From: Pseudomonadota bacterium
GTDB taxonomy: Bacteria; Pseudomonadota; Gammaproteobacteria; Burkholderiales; Burkholderiaceae_C
Assembly (NCBI GenBank): GCA_021799355.1
Contig: JAJZAQ010000004.1
Location: 1-64,000, forward strand
Length of the DNA: 64,000 bases
Direction: 5' to 3'
A program made the translations under genes and the position numbers. The notes under the pieces were generated by a model. The model saw nothing but the letters and a program-made list of their open reading frames with translations, had not been told where the DNA came from and did not search any database. Below are positions 19,521 to 29,334 of the stretch, one piece after another. Each line of letters opens with the position of its first letter. Within the stretch, counting starts at the first letter, position 1.

Positions 19521-19944
19521 GGTCGGCAGGTTCCAGTGTGTTGCACTTGGTTTTGAAACTGCTGAGGCAAATGCTATCGGGCTAGACCTGATTCCAATAA
19601 GAATAAGCAGTTAACCCCAATAAGCAGCAAGCAGTGCATTTGTGTGTCATTTGTGTTGGATTACATTTACGTTGCATTTGTGTGACACCATTTGTGTTCT
19701 GTTTGTGTTCTGTGAGACTGTATCGCTTTTAATTGAAACCAATGGATTAATGGATCGCTCCCAAATCGCCCCACCATCCAAAAACGCAGAACGCAACGAA
19801 AAAAATGAAATGACGCCAACAAAAAATATCGCCGCGATCCCAATAAAATATGGCATTGTCGACCACCAATATCTCAATGATCGGGGCGAGCCCATAACTA
19901 CATCCTTGAAGAATTTTCGTGCCTTGGCGTCGTCTTTTGATTCT
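19521..19944. other. AT-rich stretch without a confident intact gene
   Basis: 424 bases of clearly lower GC than the surroundings. On the minus strand this stretch is open from the poly-G run at 19948-19955 down to 19647 and would encode about 99 residues with one hydrophobic segment (YFIGIAAIFFVGVISFF), as the frameshifted continuation of the next gene. The plus-strand 120-residue frame (19642..20004) has no convincing start signal. Five short direct repeats lie at 19637-19708. The stretch looks like acquired DNA. Confidence 0.5.
19637..19708. repeat. Degenerate direct repeats CATTTGTGT
   Basis: CATTTGTGT occurs at 19637, 19648, 19675 and 19689, and TTTGTGT again at 19702, spaced 11, 27, 14 and about 13 bases. 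Unexpected in GC-rich DNA. They may be a decayed satellite, iteron-like protein-binding sites or the C-terminal repeats of the frameshifted minus-strand frame. Confidence 0.6.
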
Positions 19945-20268
19945 CTACCCCCCCCTCTTAAAGAGTGGCAATCTTCTCCCGACCTCAGCCGATTTAAACA
20001 ATAGAATAATAAATGCGCCAATTGACATAAGCAGGGAAACGACGAACTTTTCACTCAGATAAACACTGTAAATTCCAACCGCAATACCAAAGCCAATTAT
20101 TCCAAAAATCTCATTTAAAGAAGAGTACCAACCCTGAATAGAGTTTAGCGAGCTTTGTGTTACATTAAGGTAACTTTCTAGCGATTTGGCATAACCCGCA
20201 TCCCCAGCCTTTTTTGCATCTTCAATTTTCTTTTTTATTAGATCAACTTTTTCATTAAGTTCATCCAT
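19945..20268 (-). CDS. Small two-helix membrane protein, frame broken at a G8 run
   Basis: Unrecognised 107-residue protein. The start MDELNEKVDL was chosen because GGAG lies 5 bases before its ATG (the ORF track uses an upstream GTG). Residues 1-40 are a Lys/Glu/Asp-rich coiled coil, followed by two hydrophobic helices (about 53-70 and 74-92). The frame stops in ...KRGG right at eight consecutive G. If the run had seven G, the frame would continue to 19647 as a 206-residue protein with a third helix. This could be a phase-variable gene, a pseudogene, a sequencing error or a programmed frameshift. Codon usage is AT-rich, suggesting transfer. Confidence 0.6.
   Translation of the reverse strand: MDELNEKVDLIKKKIEDAKKAGDAGYAKSLESYLNVTQSSLNSIQGWYSSLNEIFGIIGFGIAVGIYSVYLSEKFVVSLLMSIGAFIILLFKSAEVGRRLPLFKRGG
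19948..19955 (-). repeat. Homopolymer G8 (C8 on plus strand)
   Basis: Eight C on the plus strand inside an AT-rich region, located exactly where the minus-strand frame ends. Runs of this length are slippage-prone, both in replication and in sequencing. Confidence 0.85.
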
Positions 20269-20309
20269 ATCTACTCCATAATAAGACGGGCGCACCGCGG
20301 TTCAAAACG

Positions 20310-20348
20310 CACGAATTGGGGCCAAACGCACGAATTCACGAATTGGGG
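20310..20348. repeat. Three CACGAATT direct repeats beside GGGGTCAGGTC
   Basis: CACGAATT occurs at 20310, 20329 and 20337; the first and third are followed by GGGG and the last continues as GGGGTCAGGTC. Phrases like AATTGGGGTCAG are, from memory, often found beside REP-associated tyrosine transposase genes, so this may be the scar of such an element. No transposase frame remains. Confidence 0.4.
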
Positions 20349-20469
20349 TCAGGTCTATCTTCGTAGCATCGAAGTCCCCTCCTGAACATCGGGCTGGGCG
20401 CAATTCCATTCTGCGAACCTTCTTTCGCCAGTGCAGTGAGCTTACGCTACCGTCCCCGTTCCCAGCCGT

Positions 20470-21012
20470 TCACCGCAACCAGATCCGCCCGAAATCGAAG
20501 GCGATGCGACACTTGCCCAGATCGAACTCGACGGTTTCATCCGCCACATCGGCGAGCTTGACGTAGCGTCCTTCGCACAGATGAAACACCTTGGCGACGC
20601 GGTCTTCGACGTTGACCAGGACGTAGTAGCGCACGCCCTCGGCCTCGTAGATGGCGAACTTGGTGTGCTCGTCCTTGACCGCGGTGGACTTGGACAGAAT
20701 CTCGAACACCAGTTCCGGTGCACGGGTGATGTAGGCGCCGTCCACCGGATGGCAGACCACGAGATTGTCCGGCTGCACCACGGTGTCGTCGCTGATGCGC
20801 CAGTCCACCGGGAGCAAGGCGCGGCATTGTGGGCAATCGTCCAATGCCGCGTCGAGCAGGCGTGCGATCTTGTTGCTCACCGCCTGGTGCGCAACCGAAG
20901 GCGCGGGCGACATGGCGTAGGCGGTGCCGCCGATCAGTTCCCAGCGGCCTTCCCACAATTTGTAGTCGTCGTAGGTGTAGTGCGGCGGGTCGAATGCGTA
21001 GGCTCTGGACAT
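20470..21012 (-). CDS. Uma2-family (DUF820) PD-(D/E)XK nuclease-like protein
   Basis: 180 aa. The Uma2 fold is recognisable: YTYDDYKLWEGRWELIGG at the N-terminus, VVQPDNLVVC carrying the catalytic Asp, and ELVFEILSKST carrying the Glu of PD-(D/E)XK enzymes, then DEHTKFAIYEAEGVRYY. These proteins are common in cyanobacteria and scattered in other phyla; their role is unknown and they are often near mobile DNA, which fits the neighbouring AT-rich patch. The ATG follows a good AGGAG site. It lies in the same direction as, and 36 bases before, the sugar dehydrogenase. Confidence 0.86.
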   Translation of the reverse strand: MSRAYAFDPPHYTYDDYKLWEGRWELIGGTAYAMSPAPSVAHQAVSNKIARLLDAALDDCPQCRALLPVDWRISDDTVVQPDNLVVCHPVDGAYITRAPELVFEILSKSTAVKDEHTKFAIYEAEGVRYYVLVNVEDRVAKVFHLCEGRYVKLADVADETVEFDLGKCRIAFDFGRIWLR

Positions 21013-21048
21013 GCTCTGCTCCTGTCTGCGCCGATGGTAGCGCTCGGC

Positions 21049-22290
21049 TCACGCCGGCTGCAGGCGGTAAATCTTGGCCGAGGCGCCGTCTGAAATGAGA
21101 TACAGCGCCCCATCCGGCCCCTGCCGCACGTCGCGGATGCGCTCGCCCAGGTCGGTGAGCAGGGCTTCGCGCGCCACCACGCGGTTGCCGTCGAGCTGCA
21201 GACGCCACAGCGCCTGCCCGGCGAGCGCGCCGAGGAACAGGTTGCCGCGCCACCCGGGGAACAGCGCGCCGGTGTAGAACGCCATGCCGCAGGGGGCGAT
21301 GGAGACGGGGACCCACTCAGTCAGCGGCTGCTCCATGCCGGGGGCGCTGGTGGCGCCGCCCACCGGCGTGCAGTGGCCCACCGGGGCGCCGTATTCGCAA
21401 CCGTAGGAAATTTTCGGCCAGCCGTAGTTGCGCCCGGCGCGGGTGATGTTGACCTCGTCGCCGCCCTGCGGGCCATGCTCGTGCGTCCACAGTTCGCCCG
21501 TCACCGGGTGCAGGGCCGCGCCTTGCACGTTGCGGTGTCCGTAGCTCCAGATCTCCGGCCGCACGCCGGCGCGACCGACGAAAGGATTGTCCGCCGGCAC
21601 ACTGCCGTCGGTGTGGATGCGCACCACCTTGCCCAGAGTGTTGGACAAGTCCTGCGCCGCGTCGCGCTCGGTGTAGCGGTCGCCCAGGGTGACGAACAGC
21701 GTGCCGTCGCGGGCGAACACCAAGCGCGAGCCGAAGTGCGCGGTGCTGGCGATTTTGGGCGTCTGCCGGAAGATGACCTGCACCGCGCTCAGTTGCGTGC
21801 CGTCGGCCGAGAGCACGCCGCGCGCCACCGCCGTGCCGTTGCGCCCGGCATCGAGGCCGCTTCCGGCCTCGGCATAGCTGAGGTAGATGGTGCGGCTGCT
21901 GGGGAAGGCCGGGTCGAGCGCCACGTCGAGCAGGCCGCCCTGGCCGCGCGCGTCCACCGCGGGCACACCGGCGATGGGCGGCGACGCCTGGCCCTGCGGC
22001 GTCACGATGCGCAACGCCCCGGTGCGCTCGGTCACGAGCATGCGCCCGTCGGGCAGGAAGACCAGCGCCCACGGCCGCGACAAACCGTCGGCCACGATGC
22101 GGGTGCTGAACTTGACCGCGGGCTGGCTGTCCACCGGCAACACACCCGACGCCGCCGCGGCCGGGGTTTCGCCCCACACCAGCACGGCGCCGCCGCCACA
22201 GGCGGCCAGTGCGGTGCTGCCGACTCCGGCGCCGAGCCAGCGCAGGGCGCGGCGTCGCGGCAGGTTGGTGATGGGGCGCGTGGTCGGCAT
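21049..22290 (-). CDS. PQQ-dependent aldose sugar dehydrogenase, Tat-exported lipoprotein
   Basis: Predicted periplasmic soluble-glucose-dehydrogenase/aldose sugar dehydrogenase (YliI/Asd type), 413 aa. A twin-arginine-like signal (PRRRALRWLGAG) is followed by LAACGGG, which resembles a lipobox. The beta-propeller begins near residue 60 (GLSRPWALVFLPDGRMLVTE), contains HFGSRLVFARDGTLFVTLGDR with the expected catalytic His and HEHGPQGGDEVN, and ends GPDGALYLISDG. PQQ synthesis genes are not in the window. The start follows AGGAGCCGACC. Confidence 0.89.
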   Translation of the reverse strand: MPTTRPITNLPRRRALRWLGAGVGSTALAACGGGAVLVWGETPAAAASGVLPVDSQPAVKFSTRIVADGLSRPWALVFLPDGRMLVTERTGALRIVTPQGQASPPIAGVPAVDARGQGGLLDVALDPAFPSSRTIYLSYAEAGSGLDAGRNGTAVARGVLSADGTQLSAVQVIFRQTPKIASTAHFGSRLVFARDGTLFVTLGDRYTERDAAQDLSNTLGKVVRIHTDGSVPADNPFVGRAGVRPEIWSYGHRNVQGAALHPVTGELWTHEHGPQGGDEVNITRAGRNYGWPKISYGCEYGAPVGHCTPVGGATSAPGMEQPLTEWVPVSIAPCGMAFYTGALFPGWRGNLFLGALAGQALWRLQLDGNRVVAREALLTDLGERIRDVRQGPDGALYLISDGASAKIYRLQPA

Positions 22291-22328
22291 GGTCGGCTCC
22301 TTGGCAAACGGCCGCCAGGCGGGCGGCT

Positions 22329-24419
<2,091 letters not shown>

Positions 24420-24562
24420 CATGGGCGGAACAGGCGGTCGGCGCAGACGCCAGGCAGGCGCTGGCGGCGCCATGATCTGACGCGGCGGCGTAAAATCGCC
24501 ACCTTTGCTGTGCGCATTGTGCTGCAATCCCCACCCCTTCGCCTGAGCATCGCCCATCTCCC

Positions 24563-25768
24563 ATGACCCAGTCTCTTTTTTCCCGCGTGGAAATGGCCCC
24601 GCGCGACCCCATCCTCGGCCTGAACGAGCAATTCGCCGCCGACCCCAACCCCAACAAAGTCAACCTGGGCATCGGCGTGTACACCGACGCCGAAGGCAAG
24701 CTGCCGCTGCTGGCGTGCGTCAAAGCCGCGGAGGCGCAGCTGGCGCAGGCCCCCAAGCCGCGCGGCTACCTGCCGATCGACGGCATCGCCGCCTATGACA
24801 AGGCGGTGCAGGGACTGGTGTTCGGCGCTGACAGCGAAGCCGTCACCTCCGGCCGCGTCGCCACGGTGCAGGCCTTGGGTGGCACCGGCGGACTCAAGGT
24901 CGGCGCCGATTTCCTCAAGCGCCTGAACCCGAACGCGCAGGTGCTGATTTCCGACCCGAGCTGGGAAAACCACCGCGCCCTGTTCGAGGCCGCCGGTTTC
25001 ACCGTCGGCACGTATCCGTATTACGACGCCGCGCAACGCGGGATCGCGCTGGACGCGATGCTGGCCGCGCTCGGTGCCGCTGCCGCGGGCACCATCGTGG
25101 TGCTGCACGCTTGCTGCCACAACCCCACAGGCTACGACCTCAGCCCGGCGCAGTGGGAACAGGTCATCGCCACGCTCAAGGCCCGTGGCCTCGTGCCCTT
25201 CCTCGACATGGCCTACCAGGGTTTTGGTGAAGGCATTGCCGAGGACGGCGCGGTCATCCGCCAGTTCCTCGCCTCGGGGATGGACTTTTTCGTCGCCACC
25301 TCGTTTTCGAAGAGCTTTTCGCTGTACGGCGAACGCGTGGGCGCGCTCAGCGTGGTCTGCGCCAGCAAGGAGGAGGCCGCTCGCGTGCTGTCGCAGCTCA
25401 AGCGGGTGATCCGCACCAATTACTCCAACCCGCCGACCCATGGCGCGCAGATCGTTGCCACCGTCCTCGCCTCGCCCGAGCTGCGCGCGCAGTGGGAGCA
25501 GGAACTCGCCGGCATGCGCGACCGCATCCGTGCCATGCGCGCTGCGCTGGTGGACAAACTCACCGCCGCCGGGGTCAAGGGCGACCTGTCGTACATCACC
25601 CGGCAGAAAGGCATGTTCAGCTACTCCGGCCTGTCGCCCGCGCAGATGGAGCGCCTGCGCACCGAATTCGGCATTTACGGTGTATCCACCGGCCGCATCT
25701 GCGTCGCCGCGATCAATCTGCACAATATCGACTACGTCGCCAAGGCGATCGCCACGGTCCTGCAGTAA
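24563..25768 (+). CDS. Aromatic-amino-acid / aspartate aminotransferase
   Basis: PLP class-I aminotransferase of the AspC/TyrB subgroup, 401 aa. The N-terminus [27 protein letters not shown] (PLP contact), the Schiff-base lysine in [16 protein letters not shown] (near residue 250) and the carboxylate-binding Arg in [14 protein letters not shown] are present. It moves amino groups between aspartate or aromatic amino acids and 2-oxoglutarate. Sequence alone does not separate AspC from TyrB specificity. A single gene, divergent from uvrB. Confidence 0.93.
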   Translation: MTQSLFSRVEMAPRDPILGLNEQFAADPNPNKVNLGIGVYTDAEGKLPLLACVKAAEAQLAQAPKPRGYLPIDGIAAYDKAVQGLVFGADSEAVTSGRVATVQALGGTGGLKVGADFLKRLNPNAQVLISDPSWENHRALFEAAGFTVGTYPYYDAAQRGIALDAMLAALGAAAAGTIVVLHACCHNPTGYDLSPAQWEQVIATLKARGLVPFLDMAYQGFGEGIAEDGAVIRQFLASGMDFFVATSFSKSFSLYGERVGALSVVCASKEEAARVLSQLKRVIRTNYSNPPTHGAQIVATVLASPELRAQWEQELAGMRDRIRAMRAALVDKLTAAGVKGDLSYITRQKGMFSYSGLSPAQMERLRTEFGIYGVSTGRICVAAINLHNIDYVAKAIATVLQ

Positions 25769-25837
25769 GACGACCCTCCCGGCCCGTGGCAGCGCCTGCG
25801 CCCGGGCCAAGCGGCTGACGTGTTGCGCTTGCACGCA

Positions 25838-25870
25838 CGTCGTTGCCCCAGGCTTGGCGGGGCGACGACG
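25838..25870. repeat. Strong intergenic inverted repeat
   Basis: CGTCGTTGCCCC and GGGGCGACGACG can form a 12-bp stem (one G-T pair) around the 9-base loop AGGCTTGGC. No T run follows on either strand, so it is not an obvious terminator. It lies between the aminotransferase gene and the unknown membrane-anchored gene. Confidence 0.6.
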
Positions 25871-25977
25871 ATTCAGCCGCCCGATCAAAGCGCACACGGC
25901 GCGCCTTGCATCGCGCAATCCAATCATTTCCTCAACCCCAGGGCGCTCCTGCGCGCCAAGCAAGCAAACCGGAAAAC

Positions 25978-26688
25978 ATGATTGCGGGCATCGTCGGCAT
26001 GCTGGCAGCCGTGGTGATCTTTATTTTGATCGCCGTGTTTTCTGCCCAAAAAGCCAATCCCACAATCGCCTTGCCACTTGGCAATTTTTTGACGAGCCAA
26101 GGATTTTCCCGGATCGATGCATCGACCCCGCTGTTCAAGGAAATTTCCAATATCTTGTCCTCGACCACTGACGACACATTCATTTCACAGATTTACCAAA
26201 AGAAAACCGAAAACATTCTCGTCTGCTGGTGTACCAATAGTGACGGCAGCGACAACGCCATTCTTGGCGTGCTCCCCCAGGATTTCAGCACCACGCCATG
26301 GATGCTGCTTTCCTTGCCGACCATTGGTGGACTCAGCGCTGCATTGATCCGCAAATCCTTCGCGGCATTGGGCAAGAAGTCGAAACGGTCATCTTTTTCA
26401 AAGGCTGAAGTCGGCCTTTACGGCGAATCTATCGATTTGTACCTTCCCGAAAACGGAAAAATCCCCGCATTTCCAGAACGATTCATCAACGCACTGCCAC
26501 AATTCGGCAACATCCTGTTGCGATCGATGGGGAAGCTGATTTTGGTTGAAAGACTGTCCGTCTCACGCAGCGACTCGTGGGAAGACGAAGCAAAACATAT
26601 CCTGCAACTCACCCAAAAAATCAAATTTTCTTTGAGCACATCGTCGAGCCCTGCTGTTCAATGCCTTGGCGGCGACCAAAATTCCTGA
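25978..26688 (+). CDS. Membrane-anchored protein of unknown function
   Basis: 236 aa from the ATG after CCGGAAAAC (the ORF track starts 45 codons upstream in unlikely sequence). One N-terminal transmembrane helix (about residues 2-24, GIVGMLAAVVIFILIAVFSA) anchors a polar domain with no motif I recognise. A second hydrophobic stretch (about 102-120, WMLLSLPTIGGLSAALI) is probably buried. Residues Lys, Ser, Asn and Phe are more frequent and third positions less GC-rich than in the flanking genes, suggesting a different origin. No partner can be inferred from context. Confidence 0.68.
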   Translation: MIAGIVGMLAAVVIFILIAVFSAQKANPTIALPLGNFLTSQGFSRIDASTPLFKEISNILSSTTDDTFISQIYQKKTENILVCWCTNSDGSDNAILGVLPQDFSTTPWMLLSLPTIGGLSAALIRKSFAALGKKSKRSSFSKAEVGLYGESIDLYLPENGKIPAFPERFINALPQFGNILLRSMGKLILVERLSVSRSDSWEDEAKHILQLTQKIKFSLSTSSSPAVQCLGGDQNS

Positions 26689-26769
26689 TTTGCACCAACA
26701 ACCGAGTGTCAGTCGATTTTCAACACCGCCCCGGTGCATCCCCCTACAGCGCAAAGCACTCAGGGCGGC

Positions 26770-26791
26770 TAAAATTTGTGCATCGCAACAA
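26770..26791 (+). promoter_or_regulatory. phaZ -10 element with overlapping PhaR-like palindrome
   Basis: TAAAAT (26770-26775) is directly followed by TTGTGCATCGCAACAA (26776-26791), an imperfect palindrome around TGC-ATC-GCA, the TGC-N3-GCA pattern described for PHA repressors of the PhaR family. The same pattern lies just downstream of the phaP -10. No good -35 is visible. Inference from position and similarity. Confidence 0.45.
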
Positions 26792-26811
26792 TCACCAAGT
26801 CGGAGTCGATC

Positions 26812-28152
26812 ATGGTGTATGACCTGTTTGAAACCCAGCGCGCGCTGATGCGTCCGTTGGCCGACTTTGCCGAGGCCGCCGCCAGGTTCTACGCCAACCC
26901 CGTGTGGCCGGCGGTGCCCAACAGCATCACGCAACGTGTCTCGGCCAGCTATGACCTGATGCACCGGTTGATCAAGGACTACGAAAAACCGCAGTTCGGC
27001 ATCAACGCCGTGACCATCCAGGGCAAGACCGTCGCCGTCCAGGAGCGGGTGGTGATGGAAAAGCCGTTTTGCCGCCTGCTGCGCTTCAAGCGTTTTTCCG
27101 ACGACGTCAGCCTGCTGGGCAAGCTCAAGGACGACCCCACGGTGCTGATCGTCGCCCCGCTGTCGGGCCACCACGCCACGCTGTTGCGCGACACCGTGCG
27201 CACCATGCTGCAGGACCACAAGGTGTTCATCACCGACTGGACCGACGCGCGCATGGTGCCGACGGAAAAAGGCGTGTTCAGCCTCGACGATTACGTCGCC
27301 TACATCCGCGAATTCATCACCGCCATCGGCCCGGACGTGCATGTGATGTCGGTGTGCCAGCCCACGGTGCCGGTGCTCGGCGCCATTTCGCTCATGGCCA
27401 GCGCGGGCGAAATCGCGCCGCGCAGCATGATCATGATGGGCGGGCCGATCGACGCGCGCAAATCGCCCACCGCGGTCAACAACCTGGCGATGAACAAGAG
27501 CTACGAATGGTTCGAAAACAACGTCATCTACCGTGTTCCCGCCAACTACCCCGGGGCAGGCCGGCGGGTGTATCCCGGGTTTTTGCAGCATTCGGGCTTC
27601 GTCGCCATGAACCCCGACCGTCACCTGACGTCGCACTATGACTACTTTCTCAATCTGATCCGCGGCGACAACGACGACGCCGAAGCGCACCGCCGGTTTT
27701 ACGACGAATACAACGCCGTGCTCGACATGGACGCCGCGTACTACCTCGATACCATCCGCGTCGTGTTCCAGGACTTCGCCCTGGTCAACGGCACGTGGCG
27801 GGTGGGCGGCGAATTGGTCCGGCCGCAGGACATCCGCCGCACCGCCCTGCTGACCATCGAGGGCGAGCTCGACGACATTTCCGGTGCCGGTCAAACCGAA
27901 GCGGCGCACGGCCTGTGCAGCGGCATCGCAGCCGCCAGCCGCCAGCACTACGTCGCCCTGGGGGCGGGGCATTACGGCATTTTCTCTGGCCGTCGCTGGC
28001 GCGAAAAGGTCTATCCGGTGGTGCGCGATTTCATCGCTGCGCACCCGCGTGGCGCCGTCGGCACTACGTCACGCAAGACCACACGGCCGCAGGCCGGCTC
28101 CAGCCAGCCGGCGGACTACTCCAGTCCTGCCGAAAGCGACGCGGCGCGCTGA
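26812..28152 (+). CDS. phaZ: Intracellular polyhydroxybutyrate depolymerase
   Basis: Mobilises stored PHB granules. 446 aa from an ATG with GGAG 7 bases upstream. The alpha/beta-hydrolase has a cysteine nucleophile, Cys182 in MSVCQPTVPVL, as in the Ralstonia PhaZ1 type rather than the Ser lipase box. The acid (IEGELDDISGAGQT) and the histidine (LGAGHYGIFSG) are also present. The last 35 residues are a low-complexity Ser/Thr/Pro tail. It starts a co-directional trio with the RnfB-like gene and queF, with gaps of 18 and 7 bases. Its control site matches that of phaP. Confidence 0.94.
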   Translation: MVYDLFETQRALMRPLADFAEAAARFYANPVWPAVPNSITQRVSASYDLMHRLIKDYEKPQFGINAVTIQGKTVAVQERVVMEKPFCRLLRFKRFSDDVSLLGKLKDDPTVLIVAPLSGHHATLLRDTVRTMLQDHKVFITDWTDARMVPTEKGVFSLDDYVAYIREFITAIGPDVHVMSVCQPTVPVLGAISLMASAGEIAPRSMIMMGGPIDARKSPTAVNNLAMNKSYEWFENNVIYRVPANYPGAGRRVYPGFLQHSGFVAMNPDRHLTSHYDYFLNLIRGDNDDAEAHRRFYDEYNAVLDMDAAYYLDTIRVVFQDFALVNGTWRVGGELVRPQDIRRTALLTIEGELDDISGAGQTEAAHGLCSGIAAASRQHYVALGAGHYGIFSGRRWREKVYPVVRDFIAAHPRGAVGTTSRKTTRPQAGSSQPADYSSPAESDAAR

Positions 28153-28170
28153 CGTTCCGCCACGCTGCTC

Positions 28171-28899
28171 ATGTCGCTGCCCGCATCCCCCCCCTGCACG
28201 CCAGCACCCGCCGCGCCCACTGCCGACGGGTGCGGCGCGTCGCCGTCGTTGGCTGCGCAGATCGATGCATTGCTGCCACAAACCCAGTGCAAACGCTGCG
28301 GCTATGCCGACTGCGCGGCGTATGCCCAGGCCATTGCCAGCGGTCAGGCACAGATCAACCGCTGCCCGCCCGGCGGCGCGCAGGGGGTCGAACGTCTGGC
28401 CGCGCTGCTGCACCGCCCGGCGCTGCCGCTGGATCCACAGTGCGGCGCGGAAGGTCCGCGGCAGCTCGCCGTGATCGACCCCGGTCAATGCATCGGCTGT
28501 ACGCTGTGCATTCCGTCCTGCCCGGTGGACGCCATTGCCGGCGTCGCCAAGCGGATGCACACCGTCATCGGCACCTGGTGCACCGGCTGCGCGCTGTGTC
28601 TGCCCGTCTGCCCGGTCGACTGCATCCGCCTGAGCGCTTTGCCCGACCCTGCCGCGGCGGCGCGCACCGGCTGGGACGCCTGGAGCGCTGAACAGGCGGA
28701 CCAGGCGCGGCAGCGTTACGCGCGCCACCGCCAGCGGCAGACGGCGTCCGTCGCGCCAACCCCGGCCGCCGCCGCGGAGCCTACCGCCGCAGCGCTTGCC
28801 GCCGAACGCAAGGCTGCCGTGCTGCAAGCCGCCCGCGAGCGTGCGCGCTCGCGAGGGGCTGCCTCCGCCGGTGCACCACGTCCTCCCTCCACTGCGTAA
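28171..28899 (+). CDS. RnfB-like electron-transfer ferredoxin without membrane anchor
   Basis: 242 aa. A cysteine cluster of the RnfB Fe-S domain ([16 protein letters not shown]...CPPGG, about residues 40-70) is followed by two 4Fe-4S motifs, [16 protein letters not shown] and [16 protein letters not shown]. The hydrophobic N-terminal helix of genuine RnfB is missing and the C-terminus is an Ala/Arg-rich extension. The other Rnf subunits are absent from the window. Such soluble RnfB-like ferredoxins occur in many betaproteobacteria; the partner is unknown, possibly an acyl-CoA or NADPH-linked reductase. Confidence 0.85.
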   Translation: MSLPASPPCTPAPAAPTADGCGASPSLAAQIDALLPQTQCKRCGYADCAAYAQAIASGQAQINRCPPGGAQGVERLAALLHRPALPLDPQCGAEGPRQLAVIDPGQCIGCTLCIPSCPVDAIAGVAKRMHTVIGTWCTGCALCLPVCPVDCIRLSALPDPAAAARTGWDAWSAEQADQARQRYARHRQRQTASVAPTPAAAAEPTAAALAAERKAAVLQAARERARSRGAASAGAPRPPSTA

Positions 28900-28906
28900 A
28901 CCCGAT

Positions 28907-29326
28907 ATGACGACCCAACCGAGCAAATCGCTGCAGACCTTCCCCAATCCGGCGGTCGAGCGCGACTACCACATCCACATGCAGGTACCCGAATTCACCT
29001 GCCTGTGCCCGCTGACGGGCCAACCGGACTTTGCCCGCTTCGACTTCGACATCATTCCCGACAAGCTCTGCGTCGAACTCAAAAGCCTCAAGCTCTACAT
29101 GTGGAGTTACCGCAATGAGGGAGCGTTTCACGAAAAAGTGACCAACACCATCGCCGACGATCTGGTGCAGGCGATCGCCCCGCGGTTCCTGCGCGTGACC
29201 GCGCGCTGGTATGTGCGCGGCGGGATTTACACCAACGTGGTCGTCGAGCACCGCCAGCCCGGCTGGACACCGGCGCCGCGCGTCGATCTGGCGCAGTTCG
29301 AAGCCGCTCAGCCAACGGCGGGCTGA
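28907..29326 (+). CDS. queF: NADPH-dependent 7-cyano-7-deazaguanine reductase
   Basis: Reduces preQ0 to preQ1 in queuosine synthesis. 139 aa, the short single-domain QueF type. The nucleophile Cys lies in [15 protein letters not shown], and the QueF signature is [20 protein letters not shown] with substrate and NADPH contacts. The start MTTQPSKSL is 7 bases after the preceding stop; the ORF-track extension upstream overlaps the RnfB-like gene and is shadow. Other queuosine genes are not in the window. Confidence 0.95.
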   Translation: MTTQPSKSLQTFPNPAVERDYHIHMQVPEFTCLCPLTGQPDFARFDFDIIPDKLCVELKSLKLYMWSYRNEGAFHEKVTNTIADDLVQAIAPRFLRVTARWYVRGGIYTNVVVEHRQPGWTPAPRVDLAQFEAAQPTAG

Positions 29327-29334
29327 CCCCGGGT

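Noticed and set aside
19642-20004. 120-residue plus-strand frame in the AT-rich patch
   Set aside because: No ribosome binding site and Cys/Leu-rich start without domain; the opposite strand gives a better membrane-protein frame with a good ribosome binding site.
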